From positions 1 to 58,683 of the IMG/VR virus record IMGVR_UViG_3300027754_002641: a DNA stretch of 58,683 bases. The stretch is one strand, 5' to 3'. Positions 30,987-41,900 of the stretch are shown in pieces (within the stretch, counting starts at the first letter, position 1; each line of letters opens with the position of its first letter). The notes beneath the pieces are model-generated. The model searched no databases. It was given only the letters and a program-made list of their open reading frames with translations, and had not been told where the DNA came from. This DNA is from a virus. The position numbers were made by a program, and so were the translations under genes.

Positions 30987-32140
30987 CAAGTTTTACAAAC
31001 GTATTTGGCGGCGGAACGCTCGACCCGGCGCAGCCTAGCTATAAGGCTTACACGGCGTCTACCAGCATTACGTCTGTGTGGCCGATTGAAGCCGCTTCCA
31101 GCCAGAATGTTGTCGCCGCGATCAACGACATCAGTTTCACCGCTGGCTCTCTGACGTTTACACTTCCTCCGGCCAATCAGGTTTCGGTTGGCTACAATGC
31201 GCTGTTCAACAACGTCGGGTCCAACCAATTCACGGTGCTGGATAACGCCGGTAACGTCGTCGTTACGGCGACCTCCGGCGCGGCTTGGTCGGCGTATGTC
31301 ACTGACAACACCACGGCGTCAGGCGCGTACAGAACGTATCAGATGGGCGCTGGCACCTCGTCCGCCTCACCCGCTGCATTGGCTGGCCTTGGCATTAAGG
31401 CCATCACCACCACGTTGAACCAAGAGTACCCGTGCGGGTTCTCTTACAGTTCTACGCCGCAGACCATGACTACGGCCCAGCGGGCCGCGTTGGTGATCTG
31501 GACCGGCGGCGCTGGCATCTTTAACTTTAGCGCGCTGGCTACGCTTACAAGCGGCTGGTTCACAAATATCACCAACCAGGGCACTGGGGCGCTTGTACTA
31601 ACGCCGCCGAGTGGCTTGATTGACGGCGGCGCGACGAAGACGTTGAACCCCGGCGATACGGTTATCATCATTACTGATGGTAGCAATATGTATACCGTTG
31701 GTTTTGGCCAGAGCCCGGTGTTTGCGTTTAGCTACTTGACCGTCAGCCTTGCTGGGTTGAGCGGGACTTATACGTTGAGCGGCCTTGAGCTTAACAAGAC
31801 GGCGATTAAGTTTACCGGCGCTTTGGCTGGCAACATTGACGTTATCGTCCCGTCCACCGTGCAGCAGTATTGGGTTGATAACTCAACAACCGGCGCATTT
31901 ATCTTTGGCGTCAGGACGATAACCCAGGCGAGCCCTGGCGTTTCTATTACAAACTCATCGACAAGATCAATTCTTTACTCCAACGGAACGGATGTAATCC
32001 TCGCTGAGACTCTGGGACTTGGCACACCAATCCCGATTACTCAGGGCGGCACAGGCGCGACCACGGCGACCGGCGCGCAGGCAAACCTCAATGTGCCTAG
32101 CACGATTGACGCCTTTAGTTATGTGAGAATGTTCAGCTAA
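30983..32140 (+). CDS. Tail-fibre-like protein
   Basis: A 385-residue protein, beta-rich and Thr/Gly/Ser-rich. The C-terminal region carries the hallmark fibre-type motif PITQGGTGATTATGAQ followed by a short helical end, typical of phage tail-fibre connector regions that link to a chaperone-assembled tip. The start at 30983 overlaps the adaptor stop. Confidence 0.6.
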   Translation: MTSFTNVFGGGTLDPAQPSYKAYTASTSITSVWPIEAASSQNVVAAINDISFTAGSLTFTLPPANQVSVGYNALFNNVGSNQFTVLDNAGNVVVTATSGAAWSAYVTDNTTASGAYRTYQMGAGTSSASPAALAGLGIKAITTTLNQEYPCGFSYSSTPQTMTTAQRAALVIWTGGAGIFNFSALATLTSGWFTNITNQGTGALVLTPPSGLIDGGATKTLNPGDTVIIITDGSNMYTVGFGQSPVFAFSYLTVSLAGLSGTYTLSGLELNKTAIKFTGALAGNIDVIVPSTVQQYWVDNSTTGAFIFGVRTITQASPGVSITNSSTRSILYSNGTDVILAETLGLGTPIPITQGGTGATTATGAQANLNVPSTIDAFSYVRMFS

Positions 32141-33981
32141 TGGCTGACCTGACGCCTCTCAAGGTAGCCTCTCAGCCTGGGTGTAAACGCGACGGTACAC
32201 TTCTGGAGGGGGAGAACTATGTCGATACGCAATGGTGCCGCTTCCAGTTACGTAAGGGCCTGCCGCGCAAGATGGGCGGCTATCGCCGTCTAACGGATGA
32301 ACTGTCTGGGATTTCCAGAGGGCTCAACGTCTTTAACAGCGACACAAATACTTACACCCACACCGGCTGGTCCGGCGGGGTGCAACGGTTTTTGATAAAC
32401 CAAACCGGCGGCGTATCTGCCATCGCGGATAGAACGCCAGTCGGGTTCGCGGTTAGCGATAACAATGTTTGGCAGTTCGACACGCTATATGACGGGGCAG
32501 CTACAAGCTCTGTTCTGCTTGCTCACGCTGGGCCGAACCTGGCTGACATAACATCCTCCACTGATACCCCCGTTTATTACGGCGACGTTCTTACTTCCAC
32601 AGCCTTAGTGGCTACTGGGTCGCCCTCGGTGGCTGGCGGCGTATTTGCGCTCAATCCGTTTGCCGTCAGCTATGGACATGATGGCGTTGTGAACGTAAGC
32701 CTCGAAAATGATGTGGTGACACCATGGCCCAACTCGTACCGGCCAACGGCGTCTAAGCTGGTGTACGGATTGCCTGTGCGGGCCGGTGCGGGCAACGGCC
32801 CTTCCGGCTTGATCTGGGGCGTCGAATCCCTTGTCCGCATGACGTATGTGGGCGGCACTACGTTGTTCAACTTCGACAACATCACCTCCGCCTATAGCTT
32901 GCTATCCTCACAGTCCGTCATTGAGTACGACGGCATTTATTACTGGGCTGGCATAGATCACTTTTTGAGTTTTAACGGCGTTATTCAAGAACTTGAAAAC
33001 GGCATGAACCTTAATTGGTTCTACGACAACCTGAATTACAACCAGTCCCAGAAGGTGTTTGCCTTCAAGATTCCGCGTTGGGGTGAAATCTGGTGGTGCT
33101 ATCCGCGTGGTGATGCTACGGAATGTACCCATGCCGTAATTTACAACGTGCGGCTTTCGCGCATTTTGGGGTATGCGGTTTGGTACGACACCGAACTCCC
33201 GAACGCGGGCCGCTCCACCGGCCAGTTCGCGCGGGTGTTCCGTTCGCCGTTGATGACCGGTGTTGATCCGGTCCCCAACAAGGCTGTCGTGTCCTTGGCG
33301 GTTACGACTGCCAGCACGTCCGCTGCCAGTTACAATATCGTCCTTAACGGCGCAACAGCCGTTAATGTTACGGCGACCAACAACGGCTCGCTGACGACTA
33401 CGGCGCAGCAAATTGCGGCGGGCACCTACTCCGGCTGGACGGCTGTGCAAAATGCCACATCCGTTATCTTTACCTCCACAACCGCTGGGTCAAAGACCGG
33501 CTCTTACAGCCTTGCCCAATCCGGCGCTGGCGTACCAGCCGTGGGGACATTTACAACCATTAATTCCGGCGCTTCACGGTACAAGCTTTGGCAGCAGGAA
33601 TTTGGCACCGACGAAGTGGACGGCATTCAAACCCTGGCCGTGCAGTCGTACTTTGAAACCAACGCTATCTGGCCAGCCGAGATGCAGGGCAGTAGCAATA
33701 AGGGCTTGTACGTTGATTACTTTGAGCCGGATTTTGTGCAATCGGGGGATATGACCGTCCAAGTTACCGGCTCGTATTCCAATGCCCGCGCTCCACAGGC
33801 CAGTAGCGACCCCATAACGTTCCCCGCGACGGCGACCTCGGCTGATGAACAGGTTGTTTACATCCGTGAGCAACGCCGCCAGATGCGGTTTAGATTTGAA
33901 AGCAACGTCGTGGGCGGCAACTACGAGATGGGAGATACGGTGGCCCAAGTCCGCCCGGCGGACGGCAGGATCACCTCCTAA
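32140..33981 (+). CDS. Tail nozzle / packaged-DNA stabilisation protein
   Basis: A 613-residue protein with N-terminal QPGCKRDGTLLEGENYVDTQ, then WCRF and RKMGGYRRL, typical of P22 gp10-type stabilisation proteins and other nozzle-type proteins. Beta-propeller-like repeats continue through the middle (about 60-400). A Thr/Ala-rich insertion lies at about 395-460. It closes the short tail. It overlaps the next gene by one base. Confidence 0.75.
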   Translation: MADLTPLKVASQPGCKRDGTLLEGENYVDTQWCRFQLRKGLPRKMGGYRRLTDELSGISRGLNVFNSDTNTYTHTGWSGGVQRFLINQTGGVSAIADRTPVGFAVSDNNVWQFDTLYDGAATSSVLLAHAGPNLADITSSTDTPVYYGDVLTSTALVATGSPSVAGGVFALNPFAVSYGHDGVVNVSLENDVVTPWPNSYRPTASKLVYGLPVRAGAGNGPSGLIWGVESLVRMTYVGGTTLFNFDNITSAYSLLSSQSVIEYDGIYYWAGIDHFLSFNGVIQELENGMNLNWFYDNLNYNQSQKVFAFKIPRWGEIWWCYPRGDATECTHAVIYNVRLSRILGYAVWYDTELPNAGRSTGQFARVFRSPLMTGVDPVPNKAVVSLAVTTASTSAASYNIVLNGATAVNVTATNNGSLTTTAQQIAAGTYSGWTAVQNATSVIFTSTTAGSKTGSYSLAQSGAGVPAVGTFTTINSGASRYKLWQQEFGTDEVDGIQTLAVQSYFETNAIWPAEMQGSSNKGLYVDYFEPDFVQSGDMTVQVTGSYSNARAPQASSDPITFPATATSADEQVVYIREQRRQMRFRFESNVVGGNYEMGDTVAQVRPADGRITS

Positions 33982-34226
33982 TGGGCGTCAACGTCATATC
34001 CCCACAGGGGCTTAATGCCGTGGAATGGACCGGGGCTATGGCCATGTATATGGACGAGTTTGGTGTTTTGCCGTCCATCCAGAGGCCGGAGGACTGGCGA
34101 ATCTGGGGGTCTGCGGCGTTACTTTTATCTTCTTTGAATGGTATAGTTCTGCCCAATCCATACGACTTTTCGGACTTTGATACCTGGGCGCAACGATTTA
34201 TCCAAATCTTAGCGAGTAAGCCATGA
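33981..34226 (+). CDS. Small structural or assembly protein
   Basis: An 81-residue, Trp-rich protein (GLNAVEWTGAMAMYMDEFGV, RIWGSAALLLS). It overlaps both neighbours (one and 4 bases). Similar short proteins accompany nozzle genes in other phages as I recall, with no known role. Confidence 0.55.
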   Translation: MGVNVISPQGLNAVEWTGAMAMYMDEFGVLPSIQRPEDWRIWGSAALLLSSLNGIVLPNPYDFSDFDTWAQRFIQILASKP

Positions 34227-35557
34227 CTATGGGATTGGTAGACGCCGCGCAGCAGATCGAGCAGCAGGGGCGCGGACCCGACACAAGCCTCGCGCACATC
34301 TCGCCTGACGAGTCCGCGATGCTGGATTACATGCAGGGCGGTCGCCGGACCAACCCCGTGACCGGGCTGGCCGAATACAGCCTGTTCGGGAAGATTCTAA
34401 AGGCCGTAGCCAAGATCGGCGCGTCAGCGGTCGGCTTTATGTACGGTGGTCCCTTGGGTGCTGCCGCTGCCAGTGCGGCGGTTTCCAAGCTCACTGGCGA
34501 CTCTTGGAAGGGCGCTCTTACCACAGGTGCCATCTCGGGCCTAACGGCTGGGCTGGGCAGCTACGCGGCGGGGACGAAATTTGCCGATCTGGCGACGACT
34601 ACTGGCAACAACATTGTTTCCAATGCGGCTAGTTCCGGCGCACTAGCTGCCTCGCAGGGCGCGGCGAGTGGCACGGCTGGAGCAGCCGCAGCCGCGCCGG
34701 GGTCATCTTTGTCGAGTGGGCTGACTGATTGGGGGACGTTAGCCGCCCCTGCCTCCTCCCCAGGGGCATTTGCAGCCGGAGCCGCTCCGTACACTGTCCC
34801 CGCTTCGCTCAGCGCAGCCGCGCCTAGCGCATCGTCTAGTATTTTAACAGCCGGTGCTCCCACACTTACCGCCCCTGGAGCCACTGCCGGAGCAGCCGCG
34901 TCCGCCGCCAAGGAAGCGCCGCTGGCGGTATCTCAATCTGCTATGAATGCTGCCGGAGCGGCTTCCCCCTCATTTGGCCAGACGCTTACCAACACCGGCA
35001 CGTTTGCCCGGCTTAACCCGCTTACGTCATTGAGCATGGCTGCGCCCCCGGTTATGGAGGCGTTCCAGAACAACGGTAACGGTCCACCGCCGTCTGGCCT
35101 GCTTGCGGCGCTGCCATATGATCCTAGTGCGGTTGCGCCTTGGCAACGCGGCGGCGACACTGAATTGCGTAGATACCTCTCGCAGCAGCCCCAGCAGCCA
35201 TCTCCAATGGATACTTTCCAGAGCTTGGGTGGTGGGTACGCCGATGGCGGCGATGTTGGTCTGGGTATGCCGCCGTCTGCCGCAATCCCGCAATCAGTTC
35301 GCTTTAACACCCGCCACGGCGGAACCGTTAAGGGCGCTGGCGACGGCAAGAGCGACGACATTCCGGCGATGCTGTCGAACGGCGAGCATGTTTTCGACGC
35401 GGCTACGGTTTCCGATTTGGGTAACGGCGACAACGATACGGGCCAGAAGCGGCTTGAGGAAATCAAACAAAAGATTCGCAGCAATGCTGGTCGCAAGAAT
35501 CCCAAAACTGCATCGCCTAAGCAAAAGGGACTTGGTTCCCTTTTGAGAACTGGTTGA
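34223..35557 (+). CDS. Ala/Gly-rich ejection-type virion protein
   Basis: A 444-residue protein with a hydrophobic Gly/Ala-rich stretch (KIGASAVGFMYGGPLGAAAA, about 65-85) that could insert in membranes, a long low-complexity Ala/Ser/Pro region, and a C-terminal motif GDGKSDDIPAMLSNGEHVF followed by DAATV..LG. That GxGDGxSDxIPA.LS.GE motif is frequent in phage virion proteins. It is grouped with two similar proteins before the giant one, as in ejection operons. Confidence 0.6.
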   Translation: MTMGLVDAAQQIEQQGRGPDTSLAHISPDESAMLDYMQGGRRTNPVTGLAEYSLFGKILKAVAKIGASAVGFMYGGPLGAAAASAAVSKLTGDSWKGALTTGAISGLTAGLGSYAAGTKFADLATTTGNNIVSNAASSGALAASQGAASGTAGAAAAAPGSSLSSGLTDWGTLAAPASSPGAFAAGAAPYTVPASLSAAAPSASSSILTAGAPTLTAPGATAGAAASAAKEAPLAVSQSAMNAAGAASPSFGQTLTNTGTFARLNPLTSLSMAAPPVMEAFQNNGNGPPPSGLLAALPYDPSAVAPWQRGGDTELRRYLSQQPQQPSPMDTFQSLGGGYADGGDVGLGMPPSAAIPQSVRFNTRHGGTVKGAGDGKSDDIPAMLSNGEHVFDAATVSDLGNGDNDTGQKRLEEIKQKIRSNAGRKNPKTASPKQKGLGSLLRTG

Positions 35558-35572
35558 GCGTAGGAGTCGATA

Positions 35573-37360
35573 ATGGGTACTAATACTAATTACGACGTTC
35601 AAACGCAAACCACGACGGCGTTGCCCGATCCGGCAACGCAAGCGTTTCGCAATTCTATTTTCCCAACGATTACGTCGCTGGCTCAGGCTACTCCCACGGT
35701 TTACGGCGCTACTTGGGGCGAGAATAAGCCGAAGATGGGTGCAGACGGCAACCAAGTTTTAGATCAAAAAGGGCGTCCCGTTTTTGTAGACGCGCAGGGT
35801 AATGATACTACCGTAACGGGAAATTGGGCGCAAAATGCAAACCAGCACCTTACGGCTGAGACCAACGACGCTACATTGGCTGGTCAGCAGGCCCTTCGTG
35901 GTCTGTCTGGTGGCAACGCCGCGCCTTATGGTGCGGCTGCGAGTGCCTATCAGAACGCTGGGAATACGGACATCTACGGCGCTGGCGCTCCGTCCTATGG
36001 GCAGGCGTCTGACTATTATAAACAGGCAGCAGCCGGACAGTCAGGACTAGCGGGACAGGGCCAGTTCGATCAAGCGACCGGCCTATATAACCAGGCGGCA
36101 GGCACTAATACGGCCAACGTGTTTAGCCCTTACGCAGCCCAAGCGCAGGGCTTATACGGGCAGGCTGTTGGACAGTATGGTCAGGCTGTTGGACAGTATG
36201 GTCAGGCTGCTGGACAGTATGGTCAGGCTGCTAATATGTATGGCCAGTCAACAAACGCTCTAGGGCTGTCCTCGGCGTCCCCGTACCTGCAAGCTGCGGG
36301 ACAGACATCCGCTCAACAGGTTGGCCAGTACATGAATCCGTACAACCAAGCCGTTACGGATCAGATCGCCAAGCTTGGCGCTCGCAATTTGTCTGAGAAT
36401 ATCCTGCCTCAGATTAGCAGCGACTTTATCAAGGCTGGCGGCTACGGCTCGACCCGTCAACGCGATCTGGTCGGGCGCGCTGCGCGTGACACGCAGGAGA
36501 GCATCCTTAACCAGCAGGCCCAAGCCTTGCAGTCTGGATACGGACAGGCCCTCGGTGCGTCTTCGGCCGACCTGGCGCGTCAGGCGCAGCTTGCCGGTAC
36601 GGCGGGCGGTTTGGGTACGCAGCAGCAGCAGATTCTACAGGGTGCCGCTGGTGGCTACGGCAACGTAGCGTCCGGCTACGGCAACGTAGCGTCCGGCCTT
36701 GGCAACGTAGCGTCCGGCCTTGGCAACCTTGGCAGCGCCAATGCCGCGCTTGGCTCTACCGCAGCCGGGCTTGTCGGGTCAGACGCCAACCGTCAGTTAC
36801 AGGCCGGGCAGGGCATCCAGAGCATTGGTCAGGCTAACATCCAGGCTAGCCAAAACGACTTGGCCCGCGCCCTTGCGGCTGGTCAGGGGATGGCCGGTGT
36901 CGGTGCAGGGTTGGGTAATCTGGCACAGGCTAACCAATCCGGTCAGTTGGCTGTGGGCGCTGGCCAAGTTGGCCTTGCTGAATCTCAAGGCGCTGCGGAC
37001 CTGCGCCGAGCGGGTGGCCTGACGGCGGCTGGAGAGAGCATCCAGGGGCAAGCCCAGCGTGTGATCGACGCTGACCGGGGATTGGTCTCGGCAGAGCAGC
37101 AAGCTCCGTTTTATAACGTTGGGCAGGCTACTTCTATTGCTGGCGGAGCACCTGCTTCTGGGACGAATACAACTCAAACCACATCAACGCCGTCCGCCAG
37201 TTTGTCCAGCACCCTGTTAGGTGCGGGCGCTACGATCGCGGGCGGTGTGTTGGCCGCTAGAAAGGCCAAGGGTGGGGCGATCAAGAAAGGCTCGTTAAAA
37301 AAGGCCAGCTACGGCAATCTCCCTAGCCGTGGTCTTGGCATGTTTGCGAGGGCTTCATAA
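35573..37360 (+). CDS. Repeat-rich ejection-type virion protein
   Basis: A 595-residue, Gly/Gln/Ala-rich protein. It contains GQYGQAV(A)-type repeats near residues 197-220 and GYGNVAS/GLGNVAS repeats near 361-385, both caused by exact 21-bp tandem repeats in the DNA. Long Gln-rich helices (for example LSENILPQISSDFIKAGG) suggest a packaged helical protein. The C-terminus is basic with a Gly/Ala-rich span. AGGAG precedes the start. Confidence 0.6.
   Translation: MGTNTNYDVQTQTTTALPDPATQAFRNSIFPTITSLAQATPTVYGATWGENKPKMGADGNQVLDQKGRPVFVDAQGNDTTVTGNWAQNANQHLTAETNDATLAGQQALRGLSGGNAAPYGAAASAYQNAGNTDIYGAGAPSYGQASDYYKQAAAGQSGLAGQGQFDQATGLYNQAAGTNTANVFSPYAAQAQGLYGQAVGQYGQAVGQYGQAAGQYGQAANMYGQSTNALGLSSASPYLQAAGQTSAQQVGQYMNPYNQAVTDQIAKLGARNLSENILPQISSDFIKAGGYGSTRQRDLVGRAARDTQESILNQQAQALQSGYGQALGASSADLARQAQLAGTAGGLGTQQQQILQGAAGGYGNVASGYGNVASGLGNVASGLGNLGSANAALGSTAAGLVGSDANRQLQAGQGIQSIGQANIQASQNDLARALAAGQGMAGVGAGLGNLAQANQSGQLAVGAGQVGLAESQGAADLRRAGGLTAAGESIQGQAQRVIDADRGLVSAEQQAPFYNVGQATSIAGGAPASGTNTTQTTSTPSASLSSTLLGAGATIAGGVLAARKAKGGAIKKGSLKKASYGNLPSRGLGMFARAS
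36161..36223 (+). repeat. Three tandem 21-bp repeats inside a virion gene
   Basis: CAGGCTGTTGGACAGTATGG plus T occurs at 36161-36181 and 36182-36202, and again with one change (GCTGCT) at 36203-36223. Each unit encodes seven residues (QAVGQYG). Perfect copies point to recent duplication. Confidence 0.9.
36653..36715 (+). repeat. Second set of three tandem 21-bp repeats in the same gene
   Basis: GGCTACGGCAACGTAGCGTC plus C occurs at 36653-36673 and 36674-36694; a third copy with CTACG replaced by CCTTG is at 36695-36715. Each unit encodes GYGNVAS or GLGNVAS. Confidence 0.9.
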
Positions 37361-38919
37361 TGCCGGTTAATCAGATGCAGCCGCAGATGTCGCCAGACAT
37401 GCTGATGGCAATGATGACTGATCCAAGAGGCACCCCGCAACAGCGTATGGCAGCGATGAACGCGCTGAACGCAATGCGTGGTGGGGCTAACGCGCCCGTA
37501 CCGCCGCAGATGGAAGGCGGCGCGGCACCACCGCAGATGACCGGAGACAGCACTGGTGTAAGCCAGATGAGTCCTGCATTCATGGCCGCTGTGCGGCAGG
37601 AAATGATGGGGCAAGGGCCGGAAGAGAAGCCTGAGATTAAACAGCGTAAGGCACCGCCGGAAGCGGAGCAGAACCCGACAACCGCAGCCCTGATGTCAGG
37701 TGCCGCCGATGCCGGTAAGGTCGCCGCCATGGCCCGTGGTGGGGCGGTGAGGGGGTATAACGAAGGCGGTCCTCCCGCGAGCGTGTCGGCTTACCTAAAA
37801 CAATTGGTACAACCCCAAAGCGACGACCCCCTTGCGTTTATCAAAATGCAGCTTGGAGAGGGGAATTTTGAAGTCGGTACCGATGGGCGGCTGAGACTGC
37901 CGCCTCAAACGCAGTCGTATCCCAAGCCGGATGTTCCACAGCAATCTTTGATGGCTGGGCCGGACGAGGCACTTGGTAACTCATCCTCCGCACCCATTCC
38001 TCCGCCTTCTGCACCGATTGCTGCGCCCGTTAAGGTGCGCGCTGCTCCGCCAACCGACATCGTACCTCCGCCGCCGCCCAAGCCGGAAGTGCCCGCAGAA
38101 CCGGGGGAAGACAAGGCGGCTCTAAAGGCTCGGATGCAGGCTGAGTCGGACGACTATAAAGAGCGTATTAATAAGTTGATGAGCGACGACCAACCGTTGT
38201 CCAACAGGGACAATGGCATGGCGTTGATGCGGGCTGGCGCTGCCATTATGGCGGGGAAGTCACCGAACGCGATGATGAACATTGGCGAGGGCGTTAAGGC
38301 GGGCGTCGAGGGCTTGAATGAAATGCGCGAGAAGCGCGCCATACATAACATGAAGCAAGCCACATTTATGCAGGCACAGCGCAATGAGCAGCTAACTCAA
38401 GAGGCGCGTAATCGTCAGTTGGATATTTCTGAGGGCGCTTTAGGTGTTGAGAAAAGAGGCATTGCTCTTAAAGAGCAAGAGAATGACCCGACCTCTCCAA
38501 TGGGCAAAGCTAAGTTAGACAATGCAATAGCAATGACTGATTATTACAAAGCCGTAGCCATTAAGTCTGCGCGTCCAGAAAAAGCGTCTGAAGCTGTAGA
38601 TAAATTTAAATTGCTTACGGGACCAGGCGGCATGAAGCCTGAAGACGCCGCTCTTGTGATAGCCGGTCAGACTCCAAAAGGCATGAGTGAAGATCAAAAG
38701 AAATCCATTGCTTTGAAGCAAGCTATGGACGCACACAAAGAGTTTTTGGCCAGCCCAATGGCCGCTACTCTAAAAGCAAAAGACGTAACCGAAAGAGCAG
38801 AGAAAATCTATAGAGACAGCTATTTAAGGGCGTTAAATCTTCTCAACGAAGATGTTACGGATGGAAAGGCCGGAGGCACACTGCCGCCGCCCAAGTCGTT
38901 GTCTGAGTTTGGTAAATAG
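37360..38919 (+). CDS. Ejection-type virion protein
   Basis: A 519-residue protein: Met/Gln/Pro-rich N-terminus (MPVNQMQPQMSPDMLMAMMT), a disordered Pro-rich middle (about 205-245: APIPPPSAPIAAPVK), then a long charged helix from about 250 to 400 (ALKARMQAESDDYKERINKL...). It overlaps the previous stop by one base (TAATG). Its composition, lack of cysteine and position before the 2271-residue protein suggest an internal virion protein; catalytic function is not seen. Confidence 0.6.
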   Translation: MPVNQMQPQMSPDMLMAMMTDPRGTPQQRMAAMNALNAMRGGANAPVPPQMEGGAAPPQMTGDSTGVSQMSPAFMAAVRQEMMGQGPEEKPEIKQRKAPPEAEQNPTTAALMSGAADAGKVAAMARGGAVRGYNEGGPPASVSAYLKQLVQPQSDDPLAFIKMQLGEGNFEVGTDGRLRLPPQTQSYPKPDVPQQSLMAGPDEALGNSSSAPIPPPSAPIAAPVKVRAAPPTDIVPPPPPKPEVPAEPGEDKAALKARMQAESDDYKERINKLMSDDQPLSNRDNGMALMRAGAAIMAGKSPNAMMNIGEGVKAGVEGLNEMREKRAIHNMKQATFMQAQRNEQLTQEARNRQLDISEGALGVEKRGIALKEQENDPTSPMGKAKLDNAIAMTDYYKAVAIKSARPEKASEAVDKFKLLTGPGGMKPEDAALVIAGQTPKGMSEDQKKSIALKQAMDAHKEFLASPMAATLKAKDVTERAEKIYRDSYLRALNLLNEDVTDGKAGGTLPPPKSLSEFGK

Positions 38920-38921
38920 AA

Positions 38922-41900
38922 ATGCCGCCGTTTGATGTATCTGGTGCAAAAGCCGCTGGGTATAGCGATGATGAAATCATCGGCCACCTTGTCAAGACTC
39001 GCAAATTTGATGCCGAGGGCGCAAAGAAAGCTGGATATTCCAGCCAAGAAATACTCAATCATTTACTAACCATACCAACTGAGCCTGAAATTGGCACCGG
39101 ACAAGGGCGCGTCAGTAAATCACTAGAGCGCGGGTATGAGGGCTTAAAGTCTACAGGCTATGGCCTTGCTGCGTTGGGGGCCGATGTCGTTGGTGCCGAA
39201 GATTTCGGCACATCAATGATTGAGAAGTACAAACAAACAGAAGCCAACGCCCAGGCACTGGCCTCTGATGTCCCGACATACAAAGACATCCACAGTTTTG
39301 GTGACGCCGGTAAATACGCAGTCGATAATCTATTTGAAAACCTGCCAATGCTTATACCGTCACTTGTCAGCGGCGGCGTCGGCGCTGCCGTGGCGCGTAA
39401 GGGCGCTGAAAAATTAGTAGCCGGTATGGTTGCTAAGAAAATGGGTGAGGGATTAAGCAAAGAGGCCGCAGAAAAAGCGGCTGCGTCTATGGTTGCGAAG
39501 CGCGTAGCTGTTGGCTCTGCCGCTGGCGCATATGTTCCGTCAGCCGGTATGGAAATCGGTTCTATCTATAATGACATCGTAGACGAAACTGGGGAGCGCG
39601 GCGGCAAGGGTGTGGCTGCTGCGGTAGCTGGTGGGTTGGTTGCCGGTGCCCTTGATGTTGTTGCTGAAGTGCCAATCTTGGGGAAGATGTTTGGCGAAAG
39701 CTCCAAGATCATTGCCGGTGGCCTTATCAAAAGGCTCGGTGTAACAGGCGCTAAACAGTTCCTGCTTGAGGGCGGCACTGAAGGTCTTCAAACAGTTGTC
39801 GAGCAATTGTCTGCCCAAGCTGGCGGATCAAACAAGGCGCTCGACTGGGATGAAGTTATAGACGCTACCTTAAAGGGCGGGATATTTGGCGTTGGAATTG
39901 GTTCCGGCACCGAGTTGCTGTTTGGTCATGGCGCAAAGCAGACCACAGATAATAACCCCCCCGGCCCGCTCGGTTCTAACATTGGCGAAGACATTGCAGA
40001 CCCGACAAAGATCGGCTTCAAGCCTGTTGGCACTACGATCGGGATTAAGGACGACCAGGGTAGTGTAAGGGTCGCCACCATCGACAGCGTTAAGGACGTT
40101 GGCGGTGTGCCCTTTGCTCAATTCACTTACCATGATGATACAAACCCCGCGCTTCCCGCTGAGAGCGGCAACGCCAGGGTCGAAGACCTTCTGCCTAGCA
40201 TGGTCGATACGAATATCGCCCCGCTGAAGCCGCAGACTGACGTGAATGCGGAAGCACCGCCGGTTGACCTTGAGCAGATGGACGTTGAGCGTACCTCAGA
40301 GAGACAGGTAGAACGCCAGAAGCCCAAGCCCGTAGACACGGCGACGACTCTGCCTATTACGGGGCTGGATAACGTAGCTCCGTTGAGGGAAAACGCTGAC
40401 AAAAACGAGATGGACGCTCTGAGAATTATAGGGCGCTCCGGCAAAGACATAACGCCGCAAAATCAAAAGCTGGTCGATAACCTCAAAGCCCTGGCTGCTC
40501 AACAGCGCGAGCAAGCGCGGCTGCTTGAGGAGAAGTACGGACACCAGCCGGTAGATACCACGGGTGTGCCCGCCGCCGTGCGGCCCGTAGCGCCGGTTAC
40601 AGCGCCAACCGATTTGCTGCAAACGGAAGCGAACAAAGGCCAGGGCGCTCCTGACGTTACGGTCCCTGGCAGAACGTATGAAAAGCACGGGAAGCTGCCC
40701 CCCCTTGGCCCGATCCCGTTATCTACCTCGCCAATCACGCTGCATAAATACATACGTGAGCAAGGCGGCATCAGCCCCGACAGCCCGAACATCGATGACA
40801 TTGGCGGCGCGGCGCTACTTAAAAGGCTCGGGCTTCTTGCGCCAAAGGGAAGCGGCATAACGGTTTACGAAGCCACCAGCCGGGCGGAGCAAGAAGGCTA
40901 CCTCGGTCCAGTAAAAGAGATCGGCGAGAATGAAGCCTACACTAAGCAAGATATAAACGCGCTTGCTGCTGTTTTGCCTAATGCAAGGCAAACAATCAGC
41001 AATATGTACTCGCAAGAAGGCGCTATTAATGCAAGAGCGGCGGAGATGGACCGTCGCAAAACCATGAAAGACATTTTTGGGGTCGAAGGTTCTAAAAACC
41101 GCGCAGATACCATTCAGTACCGTGAGGCCCTGCATACGGACTTTGGTATTCCTATTACTGAAACCAAAAAACTAAACGACTCTCAAGTTAAAGAGAGACA
41201 TGAGCAGCTATGGCGTGAGAGGGAAGTAGCTAGGCAGCTAGATGAATCTCAGCGCGCTAGAAAGTTGGAAGAAGAGCGCCGTGCTGCTGAGAACGCACGT
41301 TCCGAAAAGCCGAATACGGAAACCGACGATACGCTCACTGATGAGCAGATCGCAGCCAGCCCTAATGGGACTGATGTGCTGGATATTGGGTCGGGAGCGG
41401 CTAAAGAATCTGCGACAAGAATTGGTAAAGTTGAGGATGTAAATCCTAATGATTTGGTTTTTTTAGAAAACGAACAAAATAATACAGAAGATATTAAAAA
41501 AATGTTCCCAAAGGGGGAGGGTTATTATCCGATTGTCTTAAAGGAAGATGAAGACGGGAGCCTTTCAATTTTAGACGGCCATAACCGCGCAGCGGTAGCG
41601 ATTGAACGTGGAGACAATATACCATCTGTCAGGATCACACAGAAAGAGTACGACTTTCTTAAATCAAAAGGATTTGACGACCAGGAGATTAGCTACGCTG
41701 CGCTGACCGACGCTAGACAAGACGACGCCGCCAGTGGCATCGCACAAAAGTTTCGGGGTGCTGATGTCCACGGGCCGGGGGGGGAAGCTGCTAATTTGTT
41801 AGACGACCTAAGATTGATGGAGAAGCTGCCCAAGCAGAAGCGTTTTGCAGAGCCTATAAGGGCTCCAGAAGAGCCTGGGCAAATGACCCTTGAAGAGCAA

